Assembly: GCF_001039355.2 (NCBI RefSeq)
Contig: NW_019775531.1
Span: 188,553 to 252,552, forward strand
Reading direction: 5' to 3'
Length of the DNA stretch: 64,000 nucleotides
DNA from: Lingula anatina
Taxonomy: Eukaryota > Brachiopoda > Lingulata > Lingulida > Lingulidae
Positions 36,753 to 61,384 of the stretch are shown here, piece by piece (within the stretch, counting starts at the first letter, position 1; each line of letters opens with the position of its first letter). The notes under the pieces are model-generated. The model saw only the letters and a list, made by a program, of their open reading frames with translations. It had not been told where the DNA came from and did not search any database. The translations under genes and the position numbers were made by a program.

Positions 36753-39700
36753 GAACAAACACAAAGTAAATATAAATCGCAAACGCAGTGGCCAATGAAT
36801 CCAACATTCCCAGAAAAGCTCACTCTTGAAAGCAAGGTCACTTATTTTGATCGAAATATTCAATCTAATACCTACGTGTTGAAGGCAGCTGGCTCAAACT
36901 AAGCCTTTCTCTGCAGATACGCGGTTAGGATACTTCATAATTAATAGCTGCAACAGGTGGCACAGTTTACCATAGGGCATTTTTATCATACGTATGTACA
37001 GTTTTGTAGTGTTTTTTAGTCTGTTTACTGAAAATTTTCATTTATCAAAATACCTGTTGTACTTCTAACTGAACTTATTTCTATCAATATACGTTTGTGC
37101 AGAATTGTGGCACTTTTTGTCTGCTAACCATAACTTTAAATAAATCAAAACGTTTGTTCTAACACTTACATGTATATTCAGTAGAATATACCTAATAACA
37201 AATGTGCAGATTGTCTAGTGCTTTAAAACTAAAGTGAAGGAAATATAACAAAATCTTTAGTGTAAGTTCCTATAAGTTATTCCATTTTATGGTTAAACAG
37301 TAGAACAAGCACTCCAAGAGCACAGACCTCTGCCAATAATAATAATAATAATAATAATAAATTGTAAAGACATCTCTAAGAAATCTTGTGAACTAACAAA
37401 CGGGCAAACCGCAGCCGTTATAATCATGACATTCTTTTTGTTACCAGAGGTAACGATTTTAATCTTAACGCCAGTCTGAGACAACTAACAGCCAACTTGT
37501 GAAGTGGTATTCCATTATTAATTGGTTACTAATCTAGTACATGAAACAGTTACAACGTATCAGGTACTATGTCACATTGTATGTGAGAACTTGTACTCCA
37601 AATATCTTACAGGCAGAAAAGTATCAAATGCCCACTCTAGATATTAAGGAATTTGTTTTCCTTTGAACCAGCACCAAAGTAATTTGTAATAAAAGACAAC
37701 GAAAAAATTATCTTGTATTACCATGCACCTAAAGAGGTTGTTTGGCTCTGATTAAGTAGGGCCACTCATCATTTGGGTTTAAAGAACTAAAAATCTTCAG
37801 GTTAAAGCAAAATATTCAGGCTAAAGGAAATCATATCAGCTTTACAAGGCTGTGCTAGACTGGTCTCTAAATCAAGTAAAAAAACTTCTTTGAAGTACAT
37901 AAATAATTTAAAGCACCTTTCGTAGTCATAATCTACTCTGTAAGATCTCTTCAAACAACGACTAAATCAGATCGAAAATCAATCAAGACAAACTTTTGTC
38001 AAGGAAAAACAAAATTTATACTGATGCAGAATGGAATTTCAGTCATCTAAAATCTGGCGCCAGTTTATTTAATTTTCTAAGGAATACATTTATGGCTCTA
38101 TAATCTGGCCTCTAAGCACAGTAGTTTGTCTGTGTTTCAATCCAAATTTGATCTTGTCTGAGCAGTCTTACAGATCAGCAGCACTACCAGTATAGCCTAG
38201 AAGTTAATTAGATCCAAATAAACCTCAAGAAACTGGAGAGAAAAACTATGGCACAAAAACAATGAAATATATTAGCATCCAGATTTGAATAAAGATGTGA
38301 AAGCAACAACCACATCACCATTACTCTTGAATAAAGATTCTGGCTATATATAACACTGAAAACAAGACTAGACTCTGTATAACTTCAAATCATATCATGT
38401 ATGATAGCATCTAATTAATTAACTTCTGTGAAAAAATAAGAAGCGGTGGGTAAGTATTTAGCATTTTTCCCTGGGATAATTTAAACAAATTAATAAATAA
38501 AACTGTCTAACTTGGGTCTATTATCTATGTTGCCAATCCTTCCCTCCCATGAGACCATTTCATGTCTAACATTGTGGACAGAACACCAGCCTAAGTGCAG
38601 AAAACAGTTACCCCCCCCCCCCCCTCCCCCTTCATTAATACCCCTTTTCATGCTTGCTAGTGGTACTCCTTATGTCTAATAATACTGTAAGGTTATCTAA
38701 AGGTTCTGGGATAGATGAAGACACACACAACTGTAGGAAAACTGGACAGCATTTCTGGAAATACATTTTTGTTCAGACAGTTATGTCAACTGACATGTAA
38801 GTGCATGTCACTGTAATGTGTCAACTGACACACATGGCTAGTACATAAATGTCTTAACACACACACACACACACACATAGGGATACAAGGCAATAGACAC
38901 GTTAATGTCTACAGCAACACTGTCATGTGTTTACTGACTCACCAACACATGTCAGTGGACACATGTAAGCATCAGCCTGTTCCAAAAACTTTTTTTTTGT
39001 AGTTTACTTGCTCTTTGGGTCTCCAGATCTAAAGAAACAGACCCACAATAGAAAACAGTGGCTAGACATTGAACAAATTGCAAACATTTCACTTGCCAAG
39101 TTTCTACATGACTGGCATTTGGGGTGTGGCCAGAGTCAAGGGCACAGACTGGAGTATATGTCAGTGGACATATCTGGACGAATTATTGAATACACTATGT
39201 TTAAACTGCACAGATCAAATGGGTTTTATCAGAGAATTTTATACCATACTCTGGAAAAAAATATTAGGGATCATGCAAAGTGTTCATATTCCATGGACAT
39301 TTACAACATACAAGATTTTGTGCTTAAGTAAAGTGAAATGGTGATAGAAATGATTAAAAGTTACTGCAATAATTCAAACTGGCACCTTTTTGAATTTTAC
39401 AACTGAAATTCATACAAATTTGAGATTAAACTTAGAGATTTGTGCAAACTTTGAATATAATGTCTGGCAATAATCATGCACCTATAATACCAGAGACTTT
39501 TTACACTGCTCAATTTTTTAAAAAATGTGAAAAAGCCCATAATCAGAGCAAAACATGATAAACAGCATGATATCAATTACACATCGCTTTGATTAATGCA
39601 ACTTTGTACACTTTTTCTTACACTATTTATACAAACACAGCAGTTTCTAAAATCCGAATATTATTTAGAGGTTCTACAGTTGACAACTTTTTTGTCACAA

Positions 39701-39970
39701 CAAGCTTTAAAAAAAAAAATTCACACACGAGTATTCACAGTCCGACTGGAATTCACAAAAAGTTTTCAAATACATGCGACATTTATGGCATGTTGACGGT
39801 TTTCAAATTGTGGATGAAGGCTGGAGAGGTTTCTTTCCAACGGGGGCAAAAATCAGGGAGAACTATATTGATCCTCTTCATGACTCACAGCTCTCCTTAT
39901 GCTGAGAGGTTTTTATGACCACAAGAACTTCTCAAAGCCATCTTGAAACAATAAAAAAACAGCGGTGAAA

Positions 39971-51575
<11,605 letters not shown>

Positions 51576-51676
51576 CTGGAAGTGGAAAAAACACCAATTA
51601 ATCTTCTCCTAAAGAAATTGTTCAAATAACGAAGAAATTTAACTTGAGAGAAATCATTTTTCTTAACGTATGCTCA

Positions 51677-51677
51677 N
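51677..51677. other. Ambiguous base N at a possible assembly join
   Basis: A single N followed by GGGGGCGAACTTGG. It lies 102 bases upstream of the first PFK exon seen, and beyond it the expected N-terminal exons are not found. Two other single Ns are at 58141 and 62216. A one-base N may mark a collapsed gap rather than a miscall. Confidence 0.6.
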
Positions 51678-54600
51678 GGGGGCGAACTTGGCCAATATAA
51701 AAATTTTAACTTCGTCTTACGATTTTGGAGCGCCTGTTTTAATTTTTGAAAGCGAGGCAATGGAACCAAACAATACGAATCTCATAAAAATTGATATTTT
51801 TTAATAGAGGTTATAGCCGGGCGTTCATCAAAAGGCGACTCGTTTATTATTGTGTATTGTGTATTATATTATAATTAATATAAAAGATACGATATAATAG
51901 GTTCTTGTCGATTAGCTTTATTGATTTTTTTTAAGTATTTGGAGATTAAAAACACAATTTAAGCTGAATGGTTTCAAATCGAGGCACCACGTATTTTAAT
52001 ACTGTTAAAACGATGGAAAAGGTCAAGGACGTTTCAGATCGCTGACGGTGCGCGTGCGCCATCTGGTGTTAAGTCCGCGAATGACCGTTTGCAGTAACTG
52101 ATTAATGAGTTGCTGTAACTGATTGTTGAGTTGCGATAACTGATTGTTGAGTTGCGGTGACTGATTGTTGAGTTGCGGTTATTGACTTTTGAATCGTTTA
52201 TTGATTGTTAGATTTTGACGAATGATTAAAATGACCAAAACTAATTTAGTAGAATTAAGTTTAGATAGTTAAAGTAGGTTTTGGTTGTTAAATAGTGCCG
52301 ATAGATTGTTGAATTGACGTCTGCATTTTTTGCGTGAATGGCGTTCCATACAATTCCACGATGTTGGGATAAGTCAGGATTTCTTGTCTTTGGACTGTCC
52401 TGAGTTTATATGGGTCGATCCCGCTGATCAGCTGTAGTTTTCACATGTATATACACTCTTCCTTTTGGTGTACTTGATCGCGATATGCATTTTAGTTTAT
52501 TTTATTTGATTTACCTATATTTACGCTACTAATCCCCGTCGTTCTTTCCCTCCAGTATGGCTGCTGGACTAGTGTTACGGAGCAAATATGACGTCACTGT
52601 AATGGGTTAATATATAGCCAATCACGAGGCGTTGAGCCTTCCAAGTTCTTCCATGCGTTAAATTAACGTCGACCAAATAAAGAAACGTTTTCTTTTTATG
52701 TCTTTTTTTTTCTTTCGACACGCTCGAAATTCACTATCTATGGATGTAATACCGTGTAATACATGTAGCGTATACAGTATTTGATGAAATATATAATTTT
52801 TGTGATCAAGGATAAATTAATAACTTTAGTATAGGCCTAACACTAAAAAGAAAGATCCAGCTAGGGTAAAGTAATTAAGATTGCCATGACGCTAATTATT
52901 GTATGACCTAAATTCAACTTATGTACAGGCCCTATCTCTGTTCGATCAGCATTTTGCAGACCTCTCTGTTTAAAATAAGGTATTTTGTGTAGAACTTGAT
53001 CAAAATGCGGTCGAATTTGGACCTTTTTTTGTCCAACATTGTTGGAAGAAAAAATTCCGTCCAACACGCACCACACAGGCAGCTCATGACCCTTACTTGT
53101 ATTAACAAATAGTGACCCCTTAAAATTTAATTTTTCATTTCAATATATGTGACAGAAGAATATACATTGCCAAGGCGGACTTTCACGCACTAAAACATTA
53201 ATAATTTACGCCTATGCAGGTGTGTGAAACGTTCGAATTGATGGCTTTTCCAGCGATTTTTATCTTTGGCGCGAGTTCTATGCATTTCTGGCATGAATTT
53301 CTCTTATTTATGGGTTATGCACTTGTTTGATGTACACTCTTGTAAAATAGAACAGAGTCCCTAGTGAGGATCTAATCATGGAAGTATAGGCCCATCTAGA
53401 TCTATCTATCCGTGATCTAATTCACGGTGCCAAACATAAATTGTAGTAGTAAATTGCATACAGAATTAGCTAGTTGGCATATTTGTGAATGTCTAGTGAG
53501 ACCCTCCAAGCCAAGCCTCATGCATTTCGCTGCAAGTGCAGAGGAATTAATTTGATGATCGATTTGTAAAGCTACCCCAGTAGCCTATAGCCAAAAATAA
53601 ACCAAGAGATCAACAAGTCATACTTGACGATTCAAAATATTTCATTGTTATTTTTTACTTGAATAACGGAAAACCTACCTGTACATTTAAAGGGCGAGTG
53701 CCCCTAGTAGCCTACGTGTATATTTTAAAGTCAAACATTTAGAAGGTAGACAGATGAAGATTGTATATGGGAGTGATAAACAGATATGCAGCTACAGTTT
53801 TTTTTTTCAACTATTTTACAACTTTTTCTCATGTACATTTTCTTCACTTATTATTAATTTGACTACCCACGAAAGCATACCTTTTCCTTTCAACAGAGTT
53901 ATCTGCAAATGTTTACAATGACAAGCGCAGTGAACTTCAATTAAACGCCGCTGTAGTTCAATCAAGAAGTTTTCAATAATGAACAACCTGTCTTGCGTCA
54001 GTTCTGAAGCTCAGACCAGACCCTAACCTCTAATATACATAACAGTTGACAGTTTTTTTTAAACTATCTTTTCTTCTGCGGCCACTTTTATGTTAATTAA
54101 CGGTAACATTCACAGAAACGCGGGCTTGCCTGAATAAACGACATCAATGAAACTCTCATTCATTAAAACCAAGTTTGTTTGTTGAATAGCATATATTAAA
54201 TTATTGACGACAGTTTGTGGATATACGGAGCATCTCCCATTCAAAGTTGTTTGTCACAGTTTTGTGTTTAGGAACACACGTGCGCATTTCTCACGTGGTT
54301 ATATATTCAATCACTGCGCGTGTGTACGATGTCAACACTGCAGCAATGACCTCGGTGATAAAAATAAAGGAAGTCAAGAAAACTTGCGGGTTCATCACAT
54401 GAAATTGTTCCAGCCGATTTACTTCGCCTGGGGGTGAGATATGTACTTATATATACACTGCCAAATACAATTTGAATTTCAATTGTGCTGCTGGGCAAAT
54501 AAATAAAAGTATGGTTAAGGACATTGTCTATTCCTGTGTCTTCTCAGATGTGGTTAGATAAATGGAGCTCACTCAATTAATCGCAACGAATTGTTCGAAT

Positions 54601-55087
54601 GCAACGGAAGAGAGCTAAACTAGAGGTGAGCAGGGTTTAATCATTTATTTGTTCGTTTCTTTATTTTGTTTTTCTTCTTCTGTCGAATTTTCTTCATGCC
54701 TAATCGCAGGTTTTTGTTTAATAGAATATTATTAGTGGTATTTGGTATATATGTTTCTTCCAGGTTTATTCTAGAATGTAGGGGTTACATGGGTTGATTT
54801 GTTGTCTTTTTCTCGCTTTTGTCGTCGCTAGGCAAACTTAGCACTCAGATATCATATATTTTTAATTGTTGTTTGTATTTTTAAGTCTAGTTGATAGATC
54901 TATCAGTGTTTTTGAGTAAACATTAAAAAAAAAAAAGAAATTGTAGCTCTATGGATTACAAATCTGACAAGTTTTTTCATCTTGTTTGCCAGTAAAACTA
55001 TAAAGAAAAAAGTTGTTATTCCTTGTTCGTTCGCCTTTTCATTTCCATTTTGTAAAGTAAAAAAAGCCAGGGCATGTTGTACCTAAA
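51678..55087. other. Region without recognised genes
   Basis: 3.4 kb of AT-rich DNA. ORFs here are under 115 codons and lack domain character. One tandem repeat (52091-52195) is present. A TGACGTCA-like site (ATGACGTCACT near 52589) and an ATTGG/TATATA cluster near 52610-52625 could belong to a promoter, but no transcript start can be tied to them. Confidence 0.55.
52091..52195. repeat. ~21-bp tandem repeat, about five units
   Basis: Units read TAACTGATTGTTGAGTTGCG with small changes (GTAACTGATTAATGAGTTGC, GTGACTGATTGTTGAGTTGC). Confidence 0.88.
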
Positions 55088-55153
55088 TTGAATTTCTCAT
55101 CTATGTTCCAGTGCGTCAGATTTTTGACAGTTCGTCCCATCTTGTGTTTCATT

Positions 55154-57329
55154 ATGTCAGGTAAAATTACTTTGCTGAAGACGCCAAAATGGCAAGAGAT
55201 TATTTTTCTTATTTTCCATCTTGGATTGATCCACCGCTCAGGTAAGCTATACGCTAGTTGTTGTTCAGTGCTGGGTAAGTACAGTTGTTTGGCGGTTCGA
55301 TATTTTGTTTATAGAAGAGGTAAGTTAAATATTAAAGAAATGATGATGATTTACCAAATAAAGAAAACATCGCCTACTCTCATGAGAGTGAGCCTTATTG
55401 ATTGGTCATGCCTCTTTTAATCTCATTCAGTAAAATGTTTTTCTGGTCACAAACTCAAAAAATATAGGTTTCATATTTCAAAGAAAATTCAATTCAAGAC
55501 AATTCAATGACATTTTTTCGACTCAACCGGCAACTTTAAAACAGTAGACAATGGAATTTTAACTACATGAATTATGCATGTATGTTGTCCTCTGTTGGGA
55601 CCACAAATGGATTTCTTTTATATATATTCACAGATATTTCTCAGGCTTCTTCTATCCATATTTTTTCTTTTTTTTTCGCATATAATTGACGTCTTCGCTC
55701 AGCTGAACTCTGATAGAGCGTACTAATATTTAGTTTACGATAGAAAAACACCTGTAGTAATTTATTAACGAAGGGAGGAGTAGGAGAGGAAGTTGAAATC
55801 TCAACAGCCAAGAGAGACGCTTATCCCCCTCTGCCCCCTTCACCCCCCTCTTCCTCCCGATTTCGCCATCGACAACGTCAGTTATGATTTTTTTTTCAGT
55901 ATCCGATTTTACCACATACGTCGGCTCTGCTGCACCAGGAGCTATCAGACAAAACACCAGTCTGAACACGGAATACTTGTGCCTGTTTGCCTGCCGCCAA
56001 AGTGACTCGTAAGTACATGCCGAAAAAAAAAATCTAACAAAATGTATTCCCGTACTTGTAGATCCGATCTTGTTGTCATCATGAATAGTGTGTCACTGGC
56101 TTCTACACCTACCCAACATATATACCTACTGCTGCTTGCTTTTAGTTTTTATGTTCCCCTGGGCGGTAAGATCATTTTAAGTTAAAACACATAAAAAGGA
56201 GAAAAAAATCAACCCTCATGATCAGCTTTTCTCGTTTATTGCGGATAACACGCCAAATGTATAAACCCAAATTTACCCCTTTTTTGGTCACCCCCTACAG
56301 GTGCTTTGCCGCCGACTTCAACCACCAGACGACAGCGTGTGCCTTTCACGTTGTCAACTCCAGCTGTGCCGACATCTTTCGAACGGACTGCTGCACACAC
56401 TACAGGAAAGTGTCTTGTGCGACATCAGACGGTGAGTATTGACTGTGCACGTCACTTGAACTGGACCGTCTACAGCCACAACTACGCGAACTGCTGGCTT
56501 ATTTCTCTTCATACTGTACTAACAGTATTCATGTTATATACTTTTACCATTTACATATACCAGTTGTGAAAACAATAATTTTAATTAGATTTAAAACGAG
56601 ATATTCTTGATCGATGTTGATTTGTAACTATACTATACTATACTATAGCCTACTATACTATACTATACTATACTATACTATACTCTATACTATACTATAC
56701 TATACTATACTATACTATACTATAGATTAGTATATAATAATAATTTAAAAAAATAAAAGAAAACGAACCCACTCCGCCGTGTTTGGCAGCCAAGGAGGTT
56801 ACCACTGGGCCAGCAAATCTTGATATCTGATTTAGTGTTATTGACAATATATGACACCTTACGCACAAGCTTTACGGATATTACGATATATAAAGGCTAG
56901 AAATTGCCTTCAAAATATACTTTTAACCGTTATAATCCAAATCAAACTACGGCCATTATTTTCCCACTGCCCTAAGGTATTGCTAACACCTGTCAGTTGT
57001 CCAAAGATCGTTGTAGTTTGGGAGAAAACGTGAAAAAGAGACTTCGGATGATTTGCTATTACTATATAGATGAAATCATAATGTATAGATGTATTATTAT
57101 AAATGTATAGATGTATTTTTAAACTGGTCCTAACAGAATGTGATTCTATTGAATTGTAGCATGCAACGCAACATATATCTCGTCCAGCGGCACGCTCTCT
57201 TCCCCTCAATACCCATCCTTCTATCCCAGCGACATCTGGTGTACGTATCGGGTACTTCCGGCGCCAGGCATATACATGACGTCACTGGAGTTCACAGAGT
57301 TTAGGACCTCCTGTAATGACTACGTCACT
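55154..57329 (+). CDS. Secreted PAN/apple-like plus CUB protein, 3' partial
   Basis: Four exons, 55154-55241, 55900-56008, 56301-56431 and 57160-57329, phases 1, 2, 1, total 498 nt (166 residues), open at the 3' side. Exon 1 gives a hydrophobic leader (EIIFLIFHLGLIHRS). Exons 2-3 read as a cysteine-rich PAN/apple-like module: YLCLFACRQSDSCFAADFN, ACAFHVV, then extra cysteines in FRTDCCTHYRKVSC. Exon 4 is the first half of a CUB domain: ISSSGTLSSPQYPSFYPS, WCTYRVLPAP and CNDYVT. The rest of the CUB should be on a later exon, which I did not find before the window end; LINE and foldback insertions and an N at 58141 follow. The start could also be an in-frame ATG at 55103, but CCAG/TGCG there looks like a splice acceptor. 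PAN and CUB modules mediate protein or sugar binding; the role is unknown. Confidence 0.75.
56635..56725. repeat. (TACTA)n pentanucleotide microsatellite
   Basis: About 17 ACTAT units with two interruptions, in intron 3 of the PAN/CUB gene. Confidence 0.95.
56752..56820 (-). pseudogene. tRNA-Gly-like sequence or SINE head
   Basis: On the minus strand, TGGCCCAGTGGTAAC matches the internal A box, CTGCCAA could be an anticodon loop with GCC (Gly), and GGGTTCGTTTTC is a B-box-like word. The acceptor and T stems do not pair cleanly, and a T-rich tail follows, so a tRNA-derived SINE or decayed tRNA is more likely than a working gene. It lies in an intron of the PAN/CUB gene. Confidence 0.45.
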
Positions 57330-57445
57330 GTGAGTTAAAACAATGAAACAATTGTGTGTGTTTGATTTCAATTATCTTGAGCAATTTTTTAAAAACTTTT
57401 TTATGTCCATTTAAATTTTTATTTTGATAGGTTGAATTTTCCTTA

Positions 57446-57450
<5 letters not shown>

Positions 57451-57500
<50 letters not shown>
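57451..57500. repeat. (TC)n(TA)n compound microsatellite
   Basis: About 18 TC units then TA units, abutting the A-T-rich tail of LINE copy 1. Confidence 0.93.
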
Positions 57501-58140
57501 ATAATAATAATAATAATTTATTGAGCACATGAAATGAGTGTACATTTATAGGCTCTCTACACTACTAATTATAATATACTTAAGTTTAAATACATGTATA
57601 TAGTAATAATAAAGTTAAAGTATAATACCAGGTGTTATCTCAATTTGGATAGCTTCCGTTTTCTCATAGCACTGTTTATAAACTTTACAAGTGCGGACAC
57701 ACCTCTCTCATTTGACACATTTAATAGGGCGGATAGTGTATCGTCTGCTAGACCCTGCACATTTACCTCTGGTAAGGCAGCAAATAATGTTTCTCTGTCT
57801 AGATTATAAGTAGTACACTCAAGAAAAAAGTGAGCTTCATCTTCCACTGCATTACAGTGAGGACACTTTCTGTCCTCAATTTTTGTTTTGGGGTGGGTAT
57901 ATCTGCCTCTTTCAATCTCTAACTCGTGGTCACTGACCCTCATTTTGGCTAGAATTTTTTTATGTGTAAAAGGGACTTTTAATTCCAAATATGGCTCAGC
58001 TTCATAGGATTTCTTAATTTTGCTGTAGGTGCGGAGTTTGTTGTTGGTATTTCTATGGATTTCTTCCCAAAATTTTCGTTTTATTTCATTGGTTATTTCT
58101 ATTTCAAGATCTGGGTAGTTGTGGATTTCGCAATTATGTC
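57500..58140 (-). mobile_element. Non-LTR retrotransposon 3' end, copy 1 (ORF2 C-terminus)
   Basis: On the minus strand the ORF runs from the N at 58141 through KRKFWEEIHRNTNNKLRTY, AKMRVSDHELEIERGRY and a Cys/His knuckle CPHCNAVEDEAHFFLEC to the stop at 57637-57635. This is the C-terminal tail of a LINE ORF2, after the reverse transcriptase. A short 3' UTR ends in an (ATT)n tail at 57500-57517. It is 5'-truncated or interrupted at the N. It sits downstream of the PAN/CUB exons in opposite orientation. Confidence 0.85.
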
Positions 58141-58141
58141 N

Positions 58142-59250
58142 TCGGATGAGGGTTATTAGTAATTTCTTTTCAGTATGCTATAAATCAATAACTGCACGTG
58201 TATTGTATCTTGTATACTAAAGTTACTCTGAAAAAGGTGTTTTTATGTCAGCTGTAGAACGTGTGTGGTAAGTAGTTTCTAGTTGGATTAAGAAAGGCAG
58301 GTGCGCTGCATGCACAACCCTTTTGGTTCAAAGCAAATACATGTTTCTATCAAAAGTAATAAGAGCAATGGGACCCAGGGAAGATTCGCTTTTAGAGCAA
58401 GGGTGGTGATGAATGACAGCGAAATACTTCATTTACGATAATGTTCATCGCCTTTTTAGATACTTAAATGCCCATTGTAAACTTAGCCTTTTCCATTCGA
58501 TCAAATTGGTATATAAATAACAAGTGTTTTTCCCCTACATAAGGACAGGAAATGGCCAATGTTTCATATGTACTAGTTACAAAAAGAGCCGCCCACTGTA
58601 TGCGCCATATAATTTACCGAGATATAATTTACTCTTGTATGTCGCATATATAGTAGACAACGGGTAATTGTAACTGACTTATAACACGACTGGTGCTTCG
58701 AACAATAGGATGAACGCACCGACGCGTATGAAAATACTGGCAAACCAGAGTATGCTAAATACAAGTGCAAGTATCCTATTGTTCGAAGCGCCAGTCGTGG
58801 TATAAGATAAGAATATATACTGGACATGAGATCAAACAGAAAAGGAGTATCCGATCGACAGGTGTAAAACACTATCTGCTTTAACATTAAAGAGTACCTG
58901 AACAATGAATCATTATTCATGAAGACATCAATTCATGGGTTAATCGTGTCATATTTACGCACCACGGAAGAAAGAAAACATTTCCTTGAACCAACAGTTA
59001 ATACGTCAATTCTCGGAACGCGCGCAGGTGTTATTCTCCAACTGTAACCCTACCTTTGTTTAAAAAAAGAGGGGGCGTTTTCAATAACTAATGTAAGTAA
59101 TATTAACTTATTAAGTTTTTTGCCACCTCTTCACATTTCCGGCTGCCTCTGCTACTTCTAATAAATTTGTTTACGCAAAGGAATAATGGTTAAATATGGC
59201 AAACCAAAGACAACATGATATAATTATAAACAATTCCCTTGAATAATACT
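58142..59250. other. Intergenic or intronic DNA with one foldback
   Basis: No coding exon was recognised; in particular, no second half of the CUB domain opened at 57160-57329. It contains the foldback at 58678-58805. Confidence 0.55.
58678..58805. mobile_element. Foldback element with 33-bp arms
   Basis: The arms 58678-58710 and 58773-58805 are reverse complements with about 2 mismatches; the core words are CACGACTGG and GCTTCGAACAATAGGA. Confidence 0.78.
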
Positions 59251-60181
59251 ACCCGCACGAAAACGAAGTAGATACTCCAGCGCAGTAGACTACTGCAATC
59301 ATACTGCAAACATGCTTCAAATCTGCTTCGATTGGGGAGCTAATTAGCATATTTGAAACATGCTTCTATCATGCTGCTAATCTACTGCATTAATAATAAT
59401 AATAATAATTTATTGAGCACATGAAATGAGTGTACATTTATAGGCTCTCTACACTACTAATTATAATATACTTAAGTTTAAATACATGTATATAGTAATA
59501 ATAAAGTTAAAGTATAATACCAGGTGTTATCTCAATTTGGATAGCTTCCGTTTTCTCATAGCACTGTTTATAAACTTTACAAGTGCGGACACACCTCTCT
59601 CATTTGACACATTTAATAGGGCGGATAGTGTATCGTCTGCTAGACCCTGCACATTTACCTCTGGTAAGACAGCAAATAATGTTTCTCTGTCTAGATTATA
59701 AGTAGTACACTCAAGAAAAAAGTGAGCTTCATCTTCCACTGCATTACAGTGAGGACACTTTCTGTCCTCAATTTTTGTTTTGGGGTGGGTATATCTGCCT
59801 CTTTCAATCTCTAACTCGTGGTCACTGACCCTCATTTTGGCTAGAATTTTTTTATGTGTAAAAGGGACTTTTAATTCCAAATATGGCTCAGCTTCATAGG
59901 ATTTCTTAATTTTGCTGTAGGTGCGGAGTTTGTTGTTGGTATTTCTATGGATTTCTTCCCAAAATTTTCGTTTTATTTCATTGGTTATTTCTATTTAATT
60001 AATGCTATTCATCAGAATTAATTCATCCATTCTATTAATGCTCCTCCTCTGTACAACCCTATGTAATTTTTGAAGTAGAATTGCAGTAGGATATACTGCA
60101 TTTCTACTGCAAATATGCTCCACACCACTACTGCGTTAATGCTTCTTTGCTACTTCGATACTACTGCATTTTCATGCGGGT
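59251..60181. mobile_element. CTACTGCA-word MITE interrupted by a LINE
   Basis: The left end ACCCGCACGAAAACGAAGTAG and the reverse-complemented right end ACCCGCATGAAAATGCAGTAG are inverted repeats. The interior reiterates CTACTGCA, TACTGCAAA, ATGCTTC and GAAGTAG. Without the LINE (59388-59998) the element would be about 320 bases. Its terminus resembles that of the CTATAG-word element at 24081. Confidence 0.7.
59388..59998 (-). mobile_element. Non-LTR retrotransposon 3' end, copy 2
   Basis: Nearly identical to 57500-58115 over about 600 bases. The one coding difference I see makes Ala into Val in the phrase LFAALPEV/LFAVLPEV. It encodes the same ORF2 tail with CPHCNAVEDEAHFFLEC. It is 5'-truncated at 59998 inside the foldback element, and ATTAAT occurs at both junctions as a possible target duplication. 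Confidence 0.88.
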
Positions 60182-61384
60182 AAGTCCATGGGAGTCAATC
60201 CACCAGTAGCAACTGGTTGACCTCCATCTAAACTGTATTCCTTTGAGCTTTGAAATTTTGTCCTTGAACGACCAACGGCATCCCGACGAAAACAAAAGAT
60301 ATTAATGCTACCTCTGGCAATATCATTCCATTGAACTCTCTCGGGACAATACATGAAGAGATACGGTCCACTTTTAGATGCTAGCCTCATAATACGCCAG
60401 AAACCAAATCAACTTTGCTTGTGCATCGCATAAAGATATTATGTGAACTGAAAAGTCTTTTCCCTTCACATGTCACTAATAATTGTCTTATTAATATCGA
60501 CATTAACACGACATGGATATGTTATTAACAAATTAGTGGATCTTATAAAAACCAATTAGGTTTTCTTAAGAACGGTGTTACTTGATAACAGATTAGTCAT
60601 GGAGAGACCGAGGCTGATGCTGACATTTAGAGAACGCTAATTTTGACAAAAAGACCTGCCCAATAACCACTTCAGCTTTTAGTTTTATTGCAAGGGAATA
60701 TTATCCTAGAATACAAGTACTACGCCAATCTCTCGTACAGAAAGGGCATGTCGGTGTGTTATTTAAGTACACTAGCTTGACAGGATGAAACTAAGCACGA
60801 AAGCTTCAAAACTGAAAAGGAAATGCACGTGTTCAACTGCAGCTGCTTGCAGATGGCAATGTTGTTCTGGCGGGAAAGGAATTTTGCAAATAAGTTGGGG
60901 GGGGGGGTGCACAAGGAGGTTCTTAATTTTTTTTATATGTAATTTTAATTGCTGTGCTGTTTCATTCATAAAAGCGTTTGAAATATGGTTGCCCCAAACA
61001 AACTAAGTCACCCATTCCAGGCAATTTCTCGCTTAGTTAAAAAACTTTGAGGGGGGAAAAATGAAATCACAATCAGTGACAGCCAAAACAAAGTTAGTAT
61101 ATGTGCTTCAACACTAAAAAGAATCACACATTAGGATTCAAAACGTTTAAAAGAAACTCTATTTGACTTCAAATCTGGTTTTGCGCAAAGAAACACTAGA
61201 ATTGTTTGAGGTCAAAGCAAAGGGAACCATATATTTTGAAATTTAAGTGCTGCATTGGCATTGATTTTAGCATCATAAAAGATGATTTTTTTTTTACTTT
61301 AAACGCTTTCTTCGGTCAGTTCTGTTGTACAAGTAAATAGACAAGTGGTACGCTTTACTGGAATCGTGAAGCTTCTCCAAGGTT
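60182..61384. other. No gene recognised
   Basis: AT-rich DNA with a G10 run at 60898-60907 and only short ORFs without domain character. Confidence 0.6.
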
